A stretch of DNA of 64,000 nucleotides from Thalassospira sp. (GCF_002709775.1 NZ_PAQR01000002.1:62001-126000); one strand, 5' to 3'. Shown: positions 35,046 through 46,039, counted from the first letter of the stretch. A program made the numbers and translations. Notes: a model not told the origin generated them from the letters alone.

Positions 35046-36455
35046 TCAGTCGCCCGTCATGATGCGGTCGACCAGTTCTTTCACAGTCGGAATGTTGCCG
35101 TTGGCATAGAACGGGTCTTCGCCAAACTTGTAGGCATTGTGACCGGCAAACATCAGTTCGTGCTCGACATCTGCACCGTGTGCGATGTTCTGCAGCGTCT
35201 TCTGAATACAGAAGGACCGCGGATCAGCACGCTTGCCGGTGGTGCCTTCATGCTGTTCCCAGTTTGAGAACTGGCACTGCGACAGGCAGCCCATGCAATC
35301 GATCTGGTCTTTCTTAATCGTAAGTGCGCTTTCCGGGGTGACAAACACCATGGTGTCATCCGGGGTCGGCATGCCTTCGGTGTAGCCGGCTTCAAGCCAA
35401 GCCTTAACCTTGTCGGCATCGTCTTCGCGCACATAGATCGGACGACCACGACGGCCCAGCGGAATACCGACATGCAAATCGGCTTCTGCCGTACGCGAAT
35501 AGCGTACCTGACGATCAGAACGCTGATGCAGGTCTTCGAGGAAGTCGTTGCGCACAGCCGAGCTGTAGAAACCGGTCGGGCTGAATTTGTGCAACGATAC
35601 GTCGCCGTTCTGAAGCTTGGTCAGACGGGATTTCCAGTCATCGGAAATCTCGCTTTCCTGGGTCAGAAGCGGGCGCGTCCCGAACTGGAAGGCCACAGGG
35701 GCTACTTCCGGATTGTCGATCCAGTCTTCGAAGTCGCGCAGGAACCAGACACCGCCAGCCATGATGATCGGAACATCATTGAGGCCAACGGAATTCATGA
35801 ATTCACGAAGGGCTGCAACACGCGGGAACGGATCCTCGGGGACCAGCGGATCTTCGGAGTTTGACAGACCGTTATGGCCGCCAGCACGCCACGGATCTTC
35901 ATAGACCACGCCGCCAAGCCATTCCGGGATCTTTTTATAAGACCGCAGCCACAGCGCACGGAATGCACGCGCTGATGACACGATCGGATAATAGTGCACG
36001 CCATATTGCGCGGAAATCTGGGCGATCTTGTAAGGCATACCCGCGCCACAGGTCACCCCGTGGATCAGGCCTTTGGCCCCTTCAAGAACACCATGGAGAA
36101 TGGGTTCAGCACCGCCCATTTCCCACAAAACGTTCATATGCAAACGACCTTCGCCGTTCCGCATTTCGTGCGCGATTTGTGCCTGCGCAATCCCGCCACG
36201 AATACCATAGGCGATCAGTTCCTGATGGCGGTCGCTACGGGTTTTTCCTGCATATACGATCGGGACCAGATTGCCGTTCTCGTCATAAGAATCGGCATTC
36301 ACAGCGGAAAAAGTCCCGATACCACCGGCAGCAGCCCATGCGCCGGAACTTTTACCCGTCGATACAGCAACGCCTTTGCCACCTTCAACAACTGGCAAGA
36401 CCTCTTTACCCGACATGACGAGCGGTTTAAGGGCTTTCAAATTCGTCTCTCCCAT
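35046..36455 (-). CDS. Nitronate monooxygenase-like flavoprotein with C-terminal cysteine cluster
   Basis: From ATG 36455 the protein has 469 residues. The TIM-barrel core of the 2-nitropropane dioxygenase family is visible in GGIGTFSAVNADSY, THGVTCGAGMP-like IHGVTCGAGMPYKIAQ and DVPIIMAGGVWFLRDFEDW with an FMN-phosphate loop VAFQFGTRPLLTQES. Unlike the shorter typical enzymes it continues with CMGCLSQC (Cys387, Cys390, Cys394) and a further Cys416, a spacing that could bind an iron-sulfur cluster. The substrate is unknown. A GTG five codons upstream is an alternative start. Confidence 0.82.
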   Translation of the reverse strand: MGETNLKALKPLVMSGKEVLPVVEGGKGVAVSTGKSSGAWAAAGGIGTFSAVNADSYDENGNLVPIVYAGKTRSDRHQELIAYGIRGGIAQAQIAHEMRNGEGRLHMNVLWEMGGAEPILHGVLEGAKGLIHGVTCGAGMPYKIAQISAQYGVHYYPIVSSARAFRALWLRSYKKIPEWLGGVVYEDPWRAGGHNGLSNSEDPLVPEDPFPRVAALREFMNSVGLNDVPIIMAGGVWFLRDFEDWIDNPEVAPVAFQFGTRPLLTQESEISDDWKSRLTKLQNGDVSLHKFSPTGFYSSAVRNDFLEDLHQRSDRQVRYSRTAEADLHVGIPLGRRGRPIYVREDDADKVKAWLEAGYTEGMPTPDDTMVFVTPESALTIKKDQIDCMGCLSQCQFSNWEQHEGTTGKRADPRSFCIQKTLQNIAHGADVEHELMFAGHNAYKFGEDPFYANGNIPTVKELVDRIMTGD

Positions 36456-36538
36456 TCGGCATTTGCCCACGATACCAAGATATCGTGCAGAGCGCCGGAC
36501 GACGTCGCGTTTTTATCGTCGTCCGGCATCCCGTTAGC

Positions 36539-38662
36539 TTATTCGGCGTCACCTGCGTCGAGGTCAGCACCGGTTTCCTGGTCAACACGTTTCATCGACA
36601 GCTTGATTTTGCCGCGGTCATCGAAGCCGATGACTTTGACCTTAACCTGGTCGCCTTCTTTCACGATGTCCGAAACCTGTTTGACACGCTCAGGTGCCAG
36701 TTCGGAGATGTGAACAAGACCGTCGCGCGCACCGAAGAAGTTCACAAATGCGCCGAAATCAACAGCCTTAACGACCTTACCGTCATAGATATGATTCAAT
36801 TCAGGTTCCGCAACGATGGATTTGATCCAATCCACGGCCTGCTTGCCTTTGGCACCGTCGGTATGTGCGACAGTGATCGAACCATCGTCTTCGATGTCGA
36901 CTTTTGCACCGGTTTCTTCGCAGATTTCGCGAATGACCTTGCCGCCCGAACCGATGACATCACGAATTTTGTCTTTCGGGATCGAGAACTGGGTAATGGT
37001 CGGTGCATTGCCCGAAACTTCACCGCGTGCTTCCGGAAGGGCTTTCGCCATTTCGCCCAGAATGTGCAGGCGGCCATCACGGGCCTGTTTCAATGCGATC
37101 TGCATGATGTCTGCGGTCACCGAGGTGATCTTGATGTCCATCTGCAGAGAGGTGATACCGTTTTCGGTACCGGCAACCTTGAAGTCCATGTCGCCAAGGT
37201 GATCTTCGTCACCCATGATGTCGGACAGAACGGCAAAGTCGTCGGCTTCCTTGATCAGGCCCATGGCGATACCCGCAACCGGGCGTGCCAGCGGAACACC
37301 GGCATCCATCATTGCAAGCGAGCTTGCGCAAACGGTTGCCATCGAGGAAGAACCGTTCGATTCGGTCACTTCGGAAACGATACGGGTGGTGTACGGGAAG
37401 GCGTCCTTGCCCGGCATCAGCGGGTGCAGGGCGCGCCATGCCAGTTTACCGTGACCGATTTCACGACGGCCCGGCGAACCCATACGGCCAGCTTCACCAA
37501 CCGAGTACGGCGGGAAGTTGTAATGCAGCATGAAGCTTTCACGGTATTCACCGTCAAGCGCGTCAACGATCTGCTCGTCCTGGCCGGTACCAAGGGTAAC
37601 AACAGCCAGTGCCTGGGTTTCACCACGGGTGAAGATCGAGGAACCGTGCGAACGCGGCAGAACCGAAACTTCGCCCATGATCGGACGAACGTCAGCACCG
37701 GTACGGCCATCGATACGCTTGCCGGTTTTCAGGATCGCACCGCGAACGATGTCTTTTTCCAGATCCTTGATGATCGAGGAAACCTTGCCTTTGAGTTCAT
37801 CAGGAACTTCATCGCCAAGTTTCTCAACGATGTCTGCCTTCGCAGCAGCAACAGCAGCCGAACGCTCCTGTTTGACAACATTTGCGTAAGCAGCGGTCAG
37901 GCCTTCGGTGCCCAGAGCGGCAACTTTTTCGACCAGCGCGTCATAACCATCCGGAAGACCGGCAACGTCACGCGGCTCTTTGGCAGCTTCTTCAGCCAGA
38001 TCGATGATCAGGTCGAGAACGCCCTGGAACTGGTCATGACCGAATTTGACTGCGCCAAGCATGATGTCTTCGGACAGTTCGGATGCTTCGGATTCAACCA
38101 TCATCACGCCGTCGCGGGTACCGGCAACAACGAGATCAAGGTCGCTTTCCTTAACCGCTTCGGTCGACGGGTTCAGAAGGTATTCACCATCCTTGTAACC
38201 AACGCGTGCCGCACCGATCGGGCCGAGGAACGGCAGACCGGAAATGGTCAGCGCAGCCGAGGTACCAATCATCGCAACCACGTCCGGATCGTTTTCCATG
38301 TCGTGCGACAGAACGGTACAAACGATCTGGGTGTCGTTGCGGTACTGCGGGTGGAACAGCGGACGGATCGGACGGTCGATCAGACGCGAAACAAGGGTTT
38401 CTTTTTCGGACGGACGGCCTTCACGCTTGAAGAAACCACCCGGGATCTTGCCGGCAGCAAATGCTTTTTCCTGGTAGTTAACCGTCAGCGGGAAAAAGTC
38501 GACATCCGGGCGCGGCTGTTTGGCGCCAACAGCAGTACACAGGACAACGGTTTCACCGTAGGTCACCTTGACGGCACCATCTGCCTGACGGGCAATTTTA
38601 CCGGTTTCAAGAACCAGCTTGGCATTGCCCCACTGCATTTCCTTACGGACGACATTAAACAT
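36539..38662 (-). CDS. pnp: Polynucleotide phosphorylase
   Basis: The 707-residue protein has two RNase PH-like domains (first ending near [15 protein letters not shown], second with [16 protein letters not shown]), a KH domain with [20 protein letters not shown] and a C-terminal S1 domain ending [10 protein letters not shown]. It degrades RNA 3' to 5' with phosphate as part of the degradosome. It is the last gene of the rimP-to-pnp cluster, 210 bp after rpsO, with a terminator and a leader hairpin between them. Confidence 0.97.
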   Translation of the reverse strand: MFNVVRKEMQWGNAKLVLETGKIARQADGAVKVTYGETVVLCTAVGAKQPRPDVDFFPLTVNYQEKAFAAGKIPGGFFKREGRPSEKETLVSRLIDRPIRPLFHPQYRNDTQIVCTVLSHDMENDPDVVAMIGTSAALTISGLPFLGPIGAARVGYKDGEYLLNPSTEAVKESDLDLVVAGTRDGVMMVESEASELSEDIMLGAVKFGHDQFQGVLDLIIDLAEEAAKEPRDVAGLPDGYDALVEKVAALGTEGLTAAYANVVKQERSAAVAAAKADIVEKLGDEVPDELKGKVSSIIKDLEKDIVRGAILKTGKRIDGRTGADVRPIMGEVSVLPRSHGSSIFTRGETQALAVVTLGTGQDEQIVDALDGEYRESFMLHYNFPPYSVGEAGRMGSPGRREIGHGKLAWRALHPLMPGKDAFPYTTRIVSEVTESNGSSSMATVCASSLAMMDAGVPLARPVAGIAMGLIKEADDFAVLSDIMGDEDHLGDMDFKVAGTENGITSLQMDIKITSVTADIMQIALKQARDGRLHILGEMAKALPEARGEVSGNAPTITQFSIPKDKIRDVIGSGGKVIREICEETGAKVDIEDDGSITVAHTDGAKGKQAVDWIKSIVAEPELNHIYDGKVVKAVDFGAFVNFFGARDGLVHISELAPERVKQVSDIVKEGDQVKVKVIGFDDRGKIKLSMKRVDQETGADLDAGDAE

Positions 38663-38724
38663 TATTTTCTCTTCCTCTTACAAACCTCTGGCGGACCCGA
38701 AATAGTACACGAGTTCCGAACACA

Positions 38725-38760
38725 TTACTCATGAGGCTTGCATGACAGCGTCATGAGTAA
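38725..38760 (-). promoter_or_regulatory. Nested inverted repeats in the pnp leader
   Basis: TTACTCATGA (38725-38734) pairs with TCATGAGTAA (38751-38760). Inside, CATGAC/GTCATG (38741-38746 with 38750-38755) forms an alternative stem. Lying 63-98 bases before pnp, it is a plausible RNase III/PNPase autoregulatory hairpin, as known for pnp in enterobacteria, or an operator. Confidence 0.45.
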
Positions 38761-38828
38761 TGGGTCCGGCGTAAGCATCGGGTCGGCCCATCCGACCCTG
38801 CTTCTCGTGTTCCGATCCACCGGAACAA

Positions 38829-38862
38829 TAAAAAAAACGACGGCGGAGGTCACCCTCCGCCG
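38829..38862 (-). terminator. Terminator after rpsO
   Basis: CGGCGGAGG/CCTCCGCCG with a 4-base loop is followed on the minus strand by a run of eight or so T (A residues 38829-38837). It stands ten bases after the rpsO stop, so pnp probably needs its own promoter or readthrough. Confidence 0.88.
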
Positions 38863-38872
38863 CAGTTTGATA

Positions 38873-39142
38873 TCAGCGGCGAATACCGAGGCGTTCGATA
38901 ACGGTCTCGTAACGCGACTGGTCTTTGCGCTGCAGGTACTTCAGCAGGCGGCGACGCTGACCAACCATCATGAGAAGACCACGACGGCTGTGGAAGTCGT
39001 GGTTATGTTCTTTCATGTGCTCGGTAAGGTTCTTGATCCGTTCAGTCAGGATAGCAACCTGGACTTCGGGGGAACCGGTGTCACCGTCTTTCTGAGCGTA
39101 TTCTTTGATCAGCTCAGCTTTGCGTTCAGCAGTAATCGACAT
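38873..39142 (-). CDS. rpsO: 30S ribosomal protein S15
   Basis: The 89-residue protein has normal S15 length and features: [45 protein letters not shown] and a basic C-terminus. It binds 16S rRNA in the platform of the small subunit. It follows truB by 17 bp. Confidence 0.97.
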   Translation of the reverse strand: MSITAERKAELIKEYAQKDGDTGSPEVQVAILTERIKNLTEHMKEHNHDFHSRRGLLMMVGQRRRLLKYLQRKDQSRYETVIERLGIRR

Positions 39143-39159
39143 CAGGCATCCTTTCGCCT

Positions 39160-40086
39160 TTAGAGATTAAAAACACGCACAGGACGGATTTCGCCACCAT
39201 TGATCTCAGCCAGCGCTACCGCGCGGTCATCGAGCATGGCACAGACGATTTCGTCCTGCACGACGGGGTTTTCAAGGGCATTGCGCTTTGCCACCGGCAA
39301 CAGCCCGACAGGCTGGCCAGAGGAAAGGCGTTGCGCCTCGACTTCGGTCAGGGCCAGCGCCGGGATGTCGTCCAGCGCGGTCTCAACCGGAAGCAGTTTC
39401 TTCATCACCTCGTCCGGGTCCATATCCAGCAGTTCCTGCAGGGGAATGGCGTTCCCTTCCGAAAACGGCCCCGCCGAAGTCCGGCGAAGCGCGGCGATGT
39501 AGCCGACAGTACCCAGGCGCAGCGCGATATCGCGCGCCAAAGATCGCATATACGCGCCTTTGCCCGACACAACGTCAAGCACGGCATGATCGCGATCTGG
39601 CATGTCGACCAGTCGAAGATCCTTGATCAGAATCGGACGTGGCTGCAACACCACATCTTCATCGCGGCGCGCAAGGTCATAGGCACGCTTGCCATTGACC
39701 TTGATCGCCGAAAACTTTGGCGGCACCTGCTGGATTTCACCGATGAATTCACCCAGCACAGCCTTGATTTCGTCTTCAGTCGGACGATGGTCAGAGGTTT
39801 CAATCACCTCGCCTTCCGCATCGTCCGTACTGCGCGCTTCGCCGAATTTCAGCGTCACACGATAGCTTTTACTGCCATCCATGACATAGGCAACCGTTTT
39901 GGTTGCTTCGCCAAAGGCAATTGGCAGAACACCGGACGCCAGCGGGTCAAGCGTTCCGCCATGTCCGGCCTTGTTGGCGTCCAACAGACGGCGCACCTGA
40001 TTGACCACGGTTGATGACGTGATCTCCAAGGGCTTATCGACCGCCAGCCAGCCATTAATGCTTTTACCGCGACGGCGACGCGCCAT
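39160..40086 (-). CDS. truB: tRNA pseudouridine-55 synthase
   Basis: The 308-residue protein has [19 protein letters not shown] with catalytic Asp47, and [20 protein letters not shown]. TruB makes the universal pseudouridine 55 in the tRNA T-loop. Its ATG shares a base with the rbfA stop, indicating coupling. Confidence 0.96.
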   Translation of the reverse strand: MARRRRGKSINGWLAVDKPLEITSSTVVNQVRRLLDANKAGHGGTLDPLASGVLPIAFGEATKTVAYVMDGSKSYRVTLKFGEARSTDDAEGEVIETSDHRPTEDEIKAVLGEFIGEIQQVPPKFSAIKVNGKRAYDLARRDEDVVLQPRPILIKDLRLVDMPDRDHAVLDVVSGKGAYMRSLARDIALRLGTVGYIAALRRTSAGPFSEGNAIPLQELLDMDPDEVMKKLLPVETALDDIPALALTEVEAQRLSSGQPVGLLPVAKRNALENPVVQDEIVCAMLDDRAVALAEINGGEIRPVRVFNL

Positions 40087-40505
40087 CAGTCGTCCTCATC
40101 TTCCTGGTCACCCGACCGATCGTCCACAAGATCCTGCGCAACATGCGGGTCGCGCAGAAGGGCACTCAGATGGTCAGCGACATCAAAACTCTTGTCTTCG
40201 ACAAATCGCAATGCAGGCACATATTTCATGTGAACCGTATGGGCCACATGATTGCGCAGGTGACCTTTCTGACGCATCAACGCCTTCATCGACGTTTCTG
40301 CTTCCCCGCCGCCAAGCGGGGTGAAAGATACCATAGCATTGCGCATATCCGGTGAAAGATTGACGCCCGTGATGGTTACCGGGCGACGTGTCAGATCCGG
40401 ATCGTAAATGTCTCCACGCTCCAATGCCTGCGACAGCGCCTGACGGATTTCTTCCGCCACACGGAGCTGTCGCTGACTTGGTGCTTTGGCCGGTTGCTTC
40501 GCCAT
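40086..40505 (-). CDS. rbfA: Ribosome-binding factor A
   Basis: The 139-residue KH-like protein has RQLRVAEEIRQALSQALERG and ITGVNLSPDMRNAMVSFTPLG and a PALRFVEDKSFDVADHLSALL helix typical of RbfA. It helps mature the 16S rRNA 5' end and is needed in the cold. The acidic C-terminal tail (DDRSGDQEDEDD) is common in alphaproteobacteria. Confidence 0.95.
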   Translation of the reverse strand: MAKQPAKAPSQRQLRVAEEIRQALSQALERGDIYDPDLTRRPVTITGVNLSPDMRNAMVSFTPLGGGEAETSMKALMRQKGHLRNHVAHTVHMKYVPALRFVEDKSFDVADHLSALLRDPHVAQDLVDDRSGDQEDEDD

Positions 40506-40522
40506 TTCAGTTCCTCACCGTC

Positions 40523-43189
40523 TTAAAGTTCGACGGCAATTTCCTCGTTTTCGAAGCACTCGATGACATCGCCAGCCTGGATATCGTTGTATTTGGCAAA
40601 CGACATACCGCATTCATAGCCCTCGCGGACTTCCTTGACTTCGTCCTTGAAGCGACGGAGCGTCGAAAGTTCGCCGGTATGAATGACGACATCGTCGCGC
40701 AGCAGGCGGACGCCTGCGCCACGTTTGACGATACCCTCGGTGACCATACAACCGGCAATCTTGTTGCCAGAGATGGTGAAGATGTCGCGGATTTCTGCGT
40801 AACCCAGGAACTTCTCGCGAACTTCCGGAGACAGCATGCCCGACAGCATCTTTTTGATGTCATCAGCAACATCGTAAATGATCGAGTAGTAACGAATATC
40901 GACGTTGTCACGACGGGCCTGTTCACGGGCCTGCTGGTTTGCACGCACGTTAAAGCCGATGATCAGCGCATTCGATGCACGCGCCAGGGTCACGTCGGAT
41001 TCGTTGATACCGCCCACACCGCTATGCAGAACACGGACTGAGACTTCCTCGTTACCAAGTTTCTGCAAGGTGCCGATAAGGGCTTCGACAGAACCCTGCA
41101 CGTCACCCTTGATGACGATCGGGAGTTCTTTAACTTCGCCGCTCTGCGAGAACATGTTCTCGAGTGCGGATTTCTTCATCGCAGCAGCCTGGGTTTCACG
41201 AATGCGGCGCTGACGGAAGTCAGAGACCTCACGGGCCTTGGCTTCGTTTTCAACAACCACAAAGTCGTCACCGGCAGACGGCACACCGTTCAGACCGGTC
41301 ACCTCGACCGGCATGCCCGGAATGGCATCCGAAACACGGTTGCCGTGATCGTCGATCAGAGCACGGACACGACCCCATTCCGGACCCGTGACAAAGATGT
41401 CACCGGTGCGCAGCGTACCGCGCTGAACCAGAACGGTTGCGACCGGACCGCGACCTTTTTCCATGCGGGCCTCAACAACAACACCGTCCGCAACGCGTCC
41501 CGGGTTGGCTTTGAGGTCAAGGACCTCGGCCTGCAGCAGAATGGCTTCTTCCAGCTCGGTCAGGCCGGTGCGCTGTTTGGCCGAAACCTCAACAGCCTGG
41601 ACGTCACCGCCCATTTCCTCGACCACGACTTCGTGCTGAAGCAGTTCGGTTTTCACTTTCGATGCGTTGGCACCCGGTTTGTCGATCTTGTTGATCGCGA
41701 CAATCATCGGAACACCAGCAGCCTTGGCATGGCTGATTGCTTCAATCGTCTGCGGCATGACCGAGTCATCAGCAGCAACAACCAGAACCACGATATCGGT
41801 TACCTTGGCACCGCGCGAACGCATTTCGGTAAATGCGGCGTGGCCCGGAGTATCGATAAAGGTGATTTTCGAACCGGTTGCCATGGTGACCTGATAGGCA
41901 CCGATATGCTGGGTGATGCCGCCAGCCTCGCCACCGGCAACGTCGGTGGAACGCAGCGCATCAAGCAGCGACGTTTTACCATGGTCAACGTGGCCCATGA
42001 CGGTCACGACCGGCGGACGACCAACAAGCTGTTCTTCGTTGTCATCTGCACTGACCAATGCTTCTTCAACGTCGGCATCGGAAACACGGCGCATGTTGTG
42101 GCCGAATTCCTCGACAACCAGCTGTGCGGTATCTGGATCAAGGCTCTGGTTGATGGTCGCCATAACGCCCATGCTCATCAGGGTCTTGATCACGTCTGCT
42201 GCACGTTCAGCCATACGGTTGGCCAGTTCCTGGACGGTGATAACGTCCGGGATAACCACATCACGCACGACTTTTTCCTTCGGCTTCTGCGGGCCTTGGG
42301 CACGCGCTTTTGCTTTGGCCTGCTGGCGCTTGATCGATGCCATGGAACGACGGCGACCACCTTCGTCACCGCTCATGGCATTGTTGATCGAAAGCTTGCC
42401 ACGACGGCGGCCATCGTCACCCTTGGTGCGCGCAGCTTTGCCGGCTTCTTCCTCGGCACGCTTGCGGGCTGCCACACGGGCATTTTCTTCTTCGATTTCC
42501 TTGCGGCTTTTGGATTTGCCATCTGCCGGGGCGGAACGACGACGCTCTTCGGGGACAAGCGGCTCTGCCGGCTCACCCTGCATGACGTTTTCTTCTGCCT
42601 TCGGCTTGGCAGCCGGTTTCGGCTTGGAAGTTTTGCCCTTTGCGGTCGCTGCGGCAAGCTGCTGTTCGACTTCTTCCACAGAAGGGGAGTCGTTTTCAGA
42701 CTTGGCCGGTGCTTCTTCCTGCTTGGCTTCGGCAGCAGCCTTGGCTTCTTCTGCCTTGCGGGCTTCTTCCTCGGCCTTGCGTGCGGCTTCTTCGCGGGCA
42801 CGAATTTCTGCGTCCGCTTCGTCCTGCTTGCGGCGCTCTTCAGCAGCCTTCAAAGCAGCCATGCGGGCAGCACGTTCGCTATCGGTCAGGTTGCCGTGAT
42901 CATCAACGGCCTGACGCGATTTCGGCTCTTCAACCGGCTCTTTCTTGACTTCCGGTTCCGGCTTTTCTGCTGCCGGGGCCTGCTCTTCGACCAGGTCCTT
43001 CTTCACTTCACGGAAGCGACCGGATTCGTTCTTTTCGAATGTACGCTTCTTGCGCACTTCGACGGTCACAGATTTTGACCGTCCATGCGAGAAGTTTTGG
43101 CGAACCTGACCTGCCTCGACCGTCTTGCTCAATTCAAGCTTCGATCTGTTGAGGCTCAGCGGTTTCTTCTCCTGATCGCGATCACTCAT
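40523..43189 (-). CDS. infB: Translation initiation factor IF-2
   Basis: The 888-residue GTPase has a long Lys/Glu/Ala-rich N-terminal region (about residues 60-290, predicted coiled), then the IF2_N-like segment, and a G domain starting near residue 395 with [17 protein letters not shown] (P-loop), DTPGHAAF and NKID. Domains II to IV follow, ending with the IF2-specific C-terminus [19 protein letters not shown]. It delivers initiator tRNA to the 30S subunit. It follows the ylxR-like gene by 80 bp and precedes rbfA by 17 bp, the universal alphaproteobacterial order. Confidence 0.97.
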   Translation of the reverse strand: MSDRDQEKKPLSLNRSKLELSKTVEAGQVRQNFSHGRSKSVTVEVRKKRTFEKNESGRFREVKKDLVEEQAPAAEKPEPEVKKEPVEEPKSRQAVDDHGNLTDSERAARMAALKAAEERRKQDEADAEIRAREEAARKAEEEARKAEEAKAAAEAKQEEAPAKSENDSPSVEEVEQQLAAATAKGKTSKPKPAAKPKAEENVMQGEPAEPLVPEERRRSAPADGKSKSRKEIEEENARVAARKRAEEEAGKAARTKGDDGRRRGKLSINNAMSGDEGGRRRSMASIKRQQAKAKARAQGPQKPKEKVVRDVVIPDVITVQELANRMAERAADVIKTLMSMGVMATINQSLDPDTAQLVVEEFGHNMRRVSDADVEEALVSADDNEEQLVGRPPVVTVMGHVDHGKTSLLDALRSTDVAGGEAGGITQHIGAYQVTMATGSKITFIDTPGHAAFTEMRSRGAKVTDIVVLVVAADDSVMPQTIEAISHAKAAGVPMIVAINKIDKPGANASKVKTELLQHEVVVEEMGGDVQAVEVSAKQRTGLTELEEAILLQAEVLDLKANPGRVADGVVVEARMEKGRGPVATVLVQRGTLRTGDIFVTGPEWGRVRALIDDHGNRVSDAIPGMPVEVTGLNGVPSAGDDFVVVENEAKAREVSDFRQRRIRETQAAAMKKSALENMFSQSGEVKELPIVIKGDVQGSVEALIGTLQKLGNEEVSVRVLHSGVGGINESDVTLARASNALIIGFNVRANQQAREQARRDNVDIRYYSIIYDVADDIKKMLSGMLSPEVREKFLGYAEIRDIFTISGNKIAGCMVTEGIVKRGAGVRLLRDDVVIHTGELSTLRRFKDEVKEVREGYECGMSFAKYNDIQAGDVIECFENEEIAVEL

Positions 43190-43269
43190 AATCCGTACAA
43201 CTTCCTCATTTCCTGCGGGATCGGCTACATATTCCGATCCTGTCCTGTCCGTCTGGCGCTGGTCTGATG

Positions 43270-43860
43270 TCAGACAGCGCGAAATCCTTCAAGCCGCTTG
43301 CACGAACGCCCCAACCGGTTGGCAAGGCCTCCTGGCGCAACGGCCACATGTACTGCTTTTTCACGACCAAAGGCCGCGCCGATTTCAGCAGCATCCAGAA
43401 CGGAATAAATCGGCAGATCCCGGGCCTTGGCCTCGATCTTTGATTTTCCGTCTGCGGCACCATCGCGTGCCGCCAATATCAAGGCTGCGCCCTCGGCAAT
43501 CTGGGCACGTGCCTTTTCAAATCCTGCAACAGCCTGTCCGGCACGTCGCGCCAGCGACAACAGATCGATGCATTTGCGTGTCAGCAGTTCTTCGATCCGG
43601 TCTGCAAGTGCGGTGTCGACCACGACTTTTTGCCGCGCCGCCTTGGCAAAAGCGTTCTTTGCACAGGCGGTATTTATCACATCCCGCGACGGGCACAACC
43701 ATAATCCCCGTCCCGGCAGCCGTTCCTCAAGGTCGGGAACAACCGAACCATCCGGCCCGATCACAACCCTGAGAAGATCTTCCTTGTTCCGGACTTCGCC
43801 GGTGACAATGCACCGGCGTTCCGGAACCTCGGCTACCTTGCCGCCTTTACGATGCGACAT
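43270..43860 (-). CDS. YlxR-L7Ae fusion RNA-binding protein
   Basis: The 196-residue protein has an N-terminal YlxR (DUF448) domain with [19 protein letters not shown] and GRGLWLCPS, then from about residue 90 an L7Ae-like domain with [21 protein letters not shown] and [12 protein letters not shown]. This fusion is typical of alphaproteobacteria and lies between nusA and infB. It presumably binds structured RNA during ribosome or transcription complex function, but the exact role is unknown. Confidence 0.92.
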   Translation of the reverse strand: MSHRKGGKVAEVPERRCIVTGEVRNKEDLLRVVIGPDGSVVPDLEERLPGRGLWLCPSRDVINTACAKNAFAKAARQKVVVDTALADRIEELLTRKCIDLLSLARRAGQAVAGFEKARAQIAEGAALILAARDGAADGKSKIEAKARDLPIYSVLDAAEIGAAFGREKAVHVAVAPGGLANRLGRSCKRLEGFRAV

Positions 43861-43878
43861 GGCATCCTCCGATCGGCC

Positions 43879-45441
43879 TTAGGCCTCTTCGCTTTCGGCC
43901 GTTTCTTCGGTCTCTTCTTCAAGACCTTCGAACCAGCCAAGCTTGCGACGGGCTTCCATGATCATGTCGTTGGCCTGATCCATGGTAATGGTATCGGCAT
44001 CCCCGACATATTCGATCAGCTCGTCACTTGCGAGATCTGCGAAATCTTCAAGGTTTTTGACGTCGTTTTCGCCAAGGCGAACAACAACAGCCAGCGACAG
44101 ACCCGGGAATTCAACCAGATCATCAGCAACCTTGAGCTCTTCACGACGCTTCTGAAGACGCTCGGCCTCTTCGGCAAGGAAGGTACGTGCGCGGTTGCGC
44201 AGCTCTTCGGCGATTTCTTCTTCAAAACCTTCGATCTCGGCCAGTTCTGCCAACGGCACGTAACCGACTTCCTCGATCGAGGTGAAGCCTTCGGCGACCA
44301 GGAGATGGGCGATAACTTCGTCAACATCAAGGGCCTTGATGAACATTTCCGCACGCTTGCGTGCTTCTTCCTGACGACGTTCGCTTTCGTCTTCCTCGGT
44401 CAGAATGTCGATATCCCAACCGGTCAGCTGGGAAGCCAGACGTACGTTCTGACCACGACGGCCGATCGCAAGGCTAAGCTGATCGTCCGGAACGACGACT
44501 TCGATGCGGTTGGTTTCTTCATCAATAACAACCTTGGTGACCTCGGCCGGGGCCAGAGCATTCACAACGAAGGTTGCCGGGTCTTCCGACCACTGGATGA
44601 TGTCGATTTTTTCGCCCTGCAGTTCGGCAACAACGGCCTGAACGCGCGAACCGCGCATACCGACACAGGCACCGACCGGATCGATCGAGCTGTCCGAAGA
44701 CAGAACCGAGATTTTCGCGCGCGAACCCGGGTCACGGGCAACCGATTTGATCTCGATGATGCCGTCGTAGATTTCCGGAACTTCCTGGGCAAACAGTTTT
44801 GCCATGAAGGTCGGATGGGTACGCGACAGGAATATCTGCGGGCCACGCTGTTCACGACGAACATCAAGGATCAGGGCACGAACCCGGTCACCCTGACGCA
44901 CGGTCTCGCGCGGGATCAGTTCTTCACGGCGCAGAATGGCTTCTGCACGGCCGATATCGACAAGAACGTTGCCAAACTCGACACGCTTGACGACACCGTT
45001 GATGACTTCGTCTGCGCGGTCCTTGTATTCCTCGAACTGGCGTTCGCGCTCTGCGTCGCGCACTTTCTGCACGATGACCTGCTTTGCGGTCTGGGCAGCG
45101 ATACGGCCAAAATCAATCGGCGGCAGCGGATCAACCAGGAACTCACCAAGATTGATGTTCTCGTCACGGATACGTGCCTGTTCGAGCGACATCTGGGTGA
45201 AATCGTTTTCGATTTCATCGGTGACTTCGATGTAACGGGCGAGTTTGATTTCGCCGGTTTTACGGTCGATATGCGCACGAATGTCATGCTCGTGACCATA
45301 TCTGGAACGACCGGCCTTCTGAATGGCCTGTTCCATGGCACCGAGAACTTCGTCACGATCAATGCCCTTTTCACGAGCGACGGCATCAGCGACCTGCAAA
45401 AGTTCCGGCCGCGGCATTCCCGAAGTTGCTTCCATATCCAA
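43879..45441 (-). CDS. nusA: Transcription termination/antitermination factor NusA
   Basis: The 520-residue protein has an N-terminal RNA polymerase-binding domain (LLQVADAVAREKGIDRDEV), an S1 domain, two KH domains with GVRGSR-like GMRGSRVQAVVAELQGEKIDII and AIGRRGQNVRLASQLTGWDI, and acidic C-terminal repeats, ending in a Glu-rich tail. It modulates pausing, termination and antitermination. It is three bases after rimP, indicating coupling. Confidence 0.97.
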   Translation of the reverse strand: MDMEATSGMPRPELLQVADAVAREKGIDRDEVLGAMEQAIQKAGRSRYGHEHDIRAHIDRKTGEIKLARYIEVTDEIENDFTQMSLEQARIRDENINLGEFLVDPLPPIDFGRIAAQTAKQVIVQKVRDAERERQFEEYKDRADEVINGVVKRVEFGNVLVDIGRAEAILRREELIPRETVRQGDRVRALILDVRREQRGPQIFLSRTHPTFMAKLFAQEVPEIYDGIIEIKSVARDPGSRAKISVLSSDSSIDPVGACVGMRGSRVQAVVAELQGEKIDIIQWSEDPATFVVNALAPAEVTKVVIDEETNRIEVVVPDDQLSLAIGRRGQNVRLASQLTGWDIDILTEEDESERRQEEARKRAEMFIKALDVDEVIAHLLVAEGFTSIEEVGYVPLAELAEIEGFEEEIAEELRNRARTFLAEEAERLQKRREELKVADDLVEFPGLSLAVVVRLGENDVKNLEDFADLASDELIEYVGDADTITMDQANDMIMEARRKLGWFEGLEEETEETAESEEA

Positions 45442-45444
45442 CCT

Positions 45445-45984
45445 CTATTCTGCGTTGTCGTCATTCCGGCGGTCGCCGGTGACGTGCGCGATCAATTCAT
45501 CTGTCAGCACCAATTTCGCTTTCGCGATATCGGCCAACGGCAACAAGACACGTTCGCCATCCACAATCAGGGCGACCGCATTATCTTCAATCCCATCCAG
45601 CACACCGCTGAAACGGCGACGACCATCCATGGCCATCACCAGCTCGACCTTTGCCTCAAAGCCCTTCCACACATCAAAGTGCGCAGCACGGGTCAGCGGG
45701 CGGTCGATACCCGGGGAACTGACTTCAAGGTGATAGGCACCTGAAATCGGGTCCTCGACATCCATCAGGGCAGAAACCGTACGGCTGATTTCGGCGCAAT
45801 CTTCAACATTGATGCTGCCTTTCGCGTCCGGACGATCCGCCATGATCTGCAGGATATTGTGGTCCTGACCCGTCATCGAAACGCGAACCAGCTCAAAGCC
45901 CAGTGCGTTGATTGACGGCTCGATAATCTCTGCGATTTTCGCCATCAACGGGTCTTTTAACTGTTGTCCAATCAGCTCAGCCAT
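45445..45984 (-). CDS. rimP: Ribosome maturation factor RimP
   Basis: The start at ATG 45984 gives 179 residues. A GTG nine codons upstream lies close to a leader hairpin. The protein has IIEPSINALGFELVRVSMTG, ISRTVSALMDVEDPISGAYHLEVSSPGIDRPL-type blocks split across residues 70-105, and a C-terminal SH3-like domain. RimP helps assemble the 30S subunit. It heads the rimP-nusA-infB operon. Confidence 0.95.
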   Translation of the reverse strand: MAELIGQQLKDPLMAKIAEIIEPSINALGFELVRVSMTGQDHNILQIMADRPDAKGSINVEDCAEISRTVSALMDVEDPISGAYHLEVSSPGIDRPLTRAAHFDVWKGFEAKVELVMAMDGRRRFSGVLDGIEDNAVALIVDGERVLLPLADIAKAKLVLTDELIAHVTGDRRNDDNAE

Positions 45985-46012
45985 AAAGCGATGCCATACC
46001 CCAAAAAGCACA

Positions 46013-46039
46013 AAAGAGCGGGCGCGGGGCCCACTCTTT
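46013..46039 (-). terminator. Hairpin in the rimP-nusA leader
   Basis: On the minus strand AAAGAG and CTCTTT, then GGGC/GCCC, pair around a CCCGC loop with one mismatch, followed by TGTGCTTTTT about 30 bases before rimP. It may be an attenuator of the nusA operon or a terminator for transcription arriving from the heme cluster. Confidence 0.5.

Noticed and set aside
36455-36538. Extra small gene between pnp and the nitronate monooxygenase-like gene
   Set aside because: Only about 80 bases, containing a GC-rich hairpin-like segment after pnp. No start with a ribosome site and no coding signal.
36485-38734. Very long plus-strand open frame opposite pnp
   Set aside because: It is the antisense shadow of pnp. 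It has a strange composition rich in Arg, Phe and Asn and no family motif. The long plus-strand frames opposite infB and nusA are rejected for the same reason.
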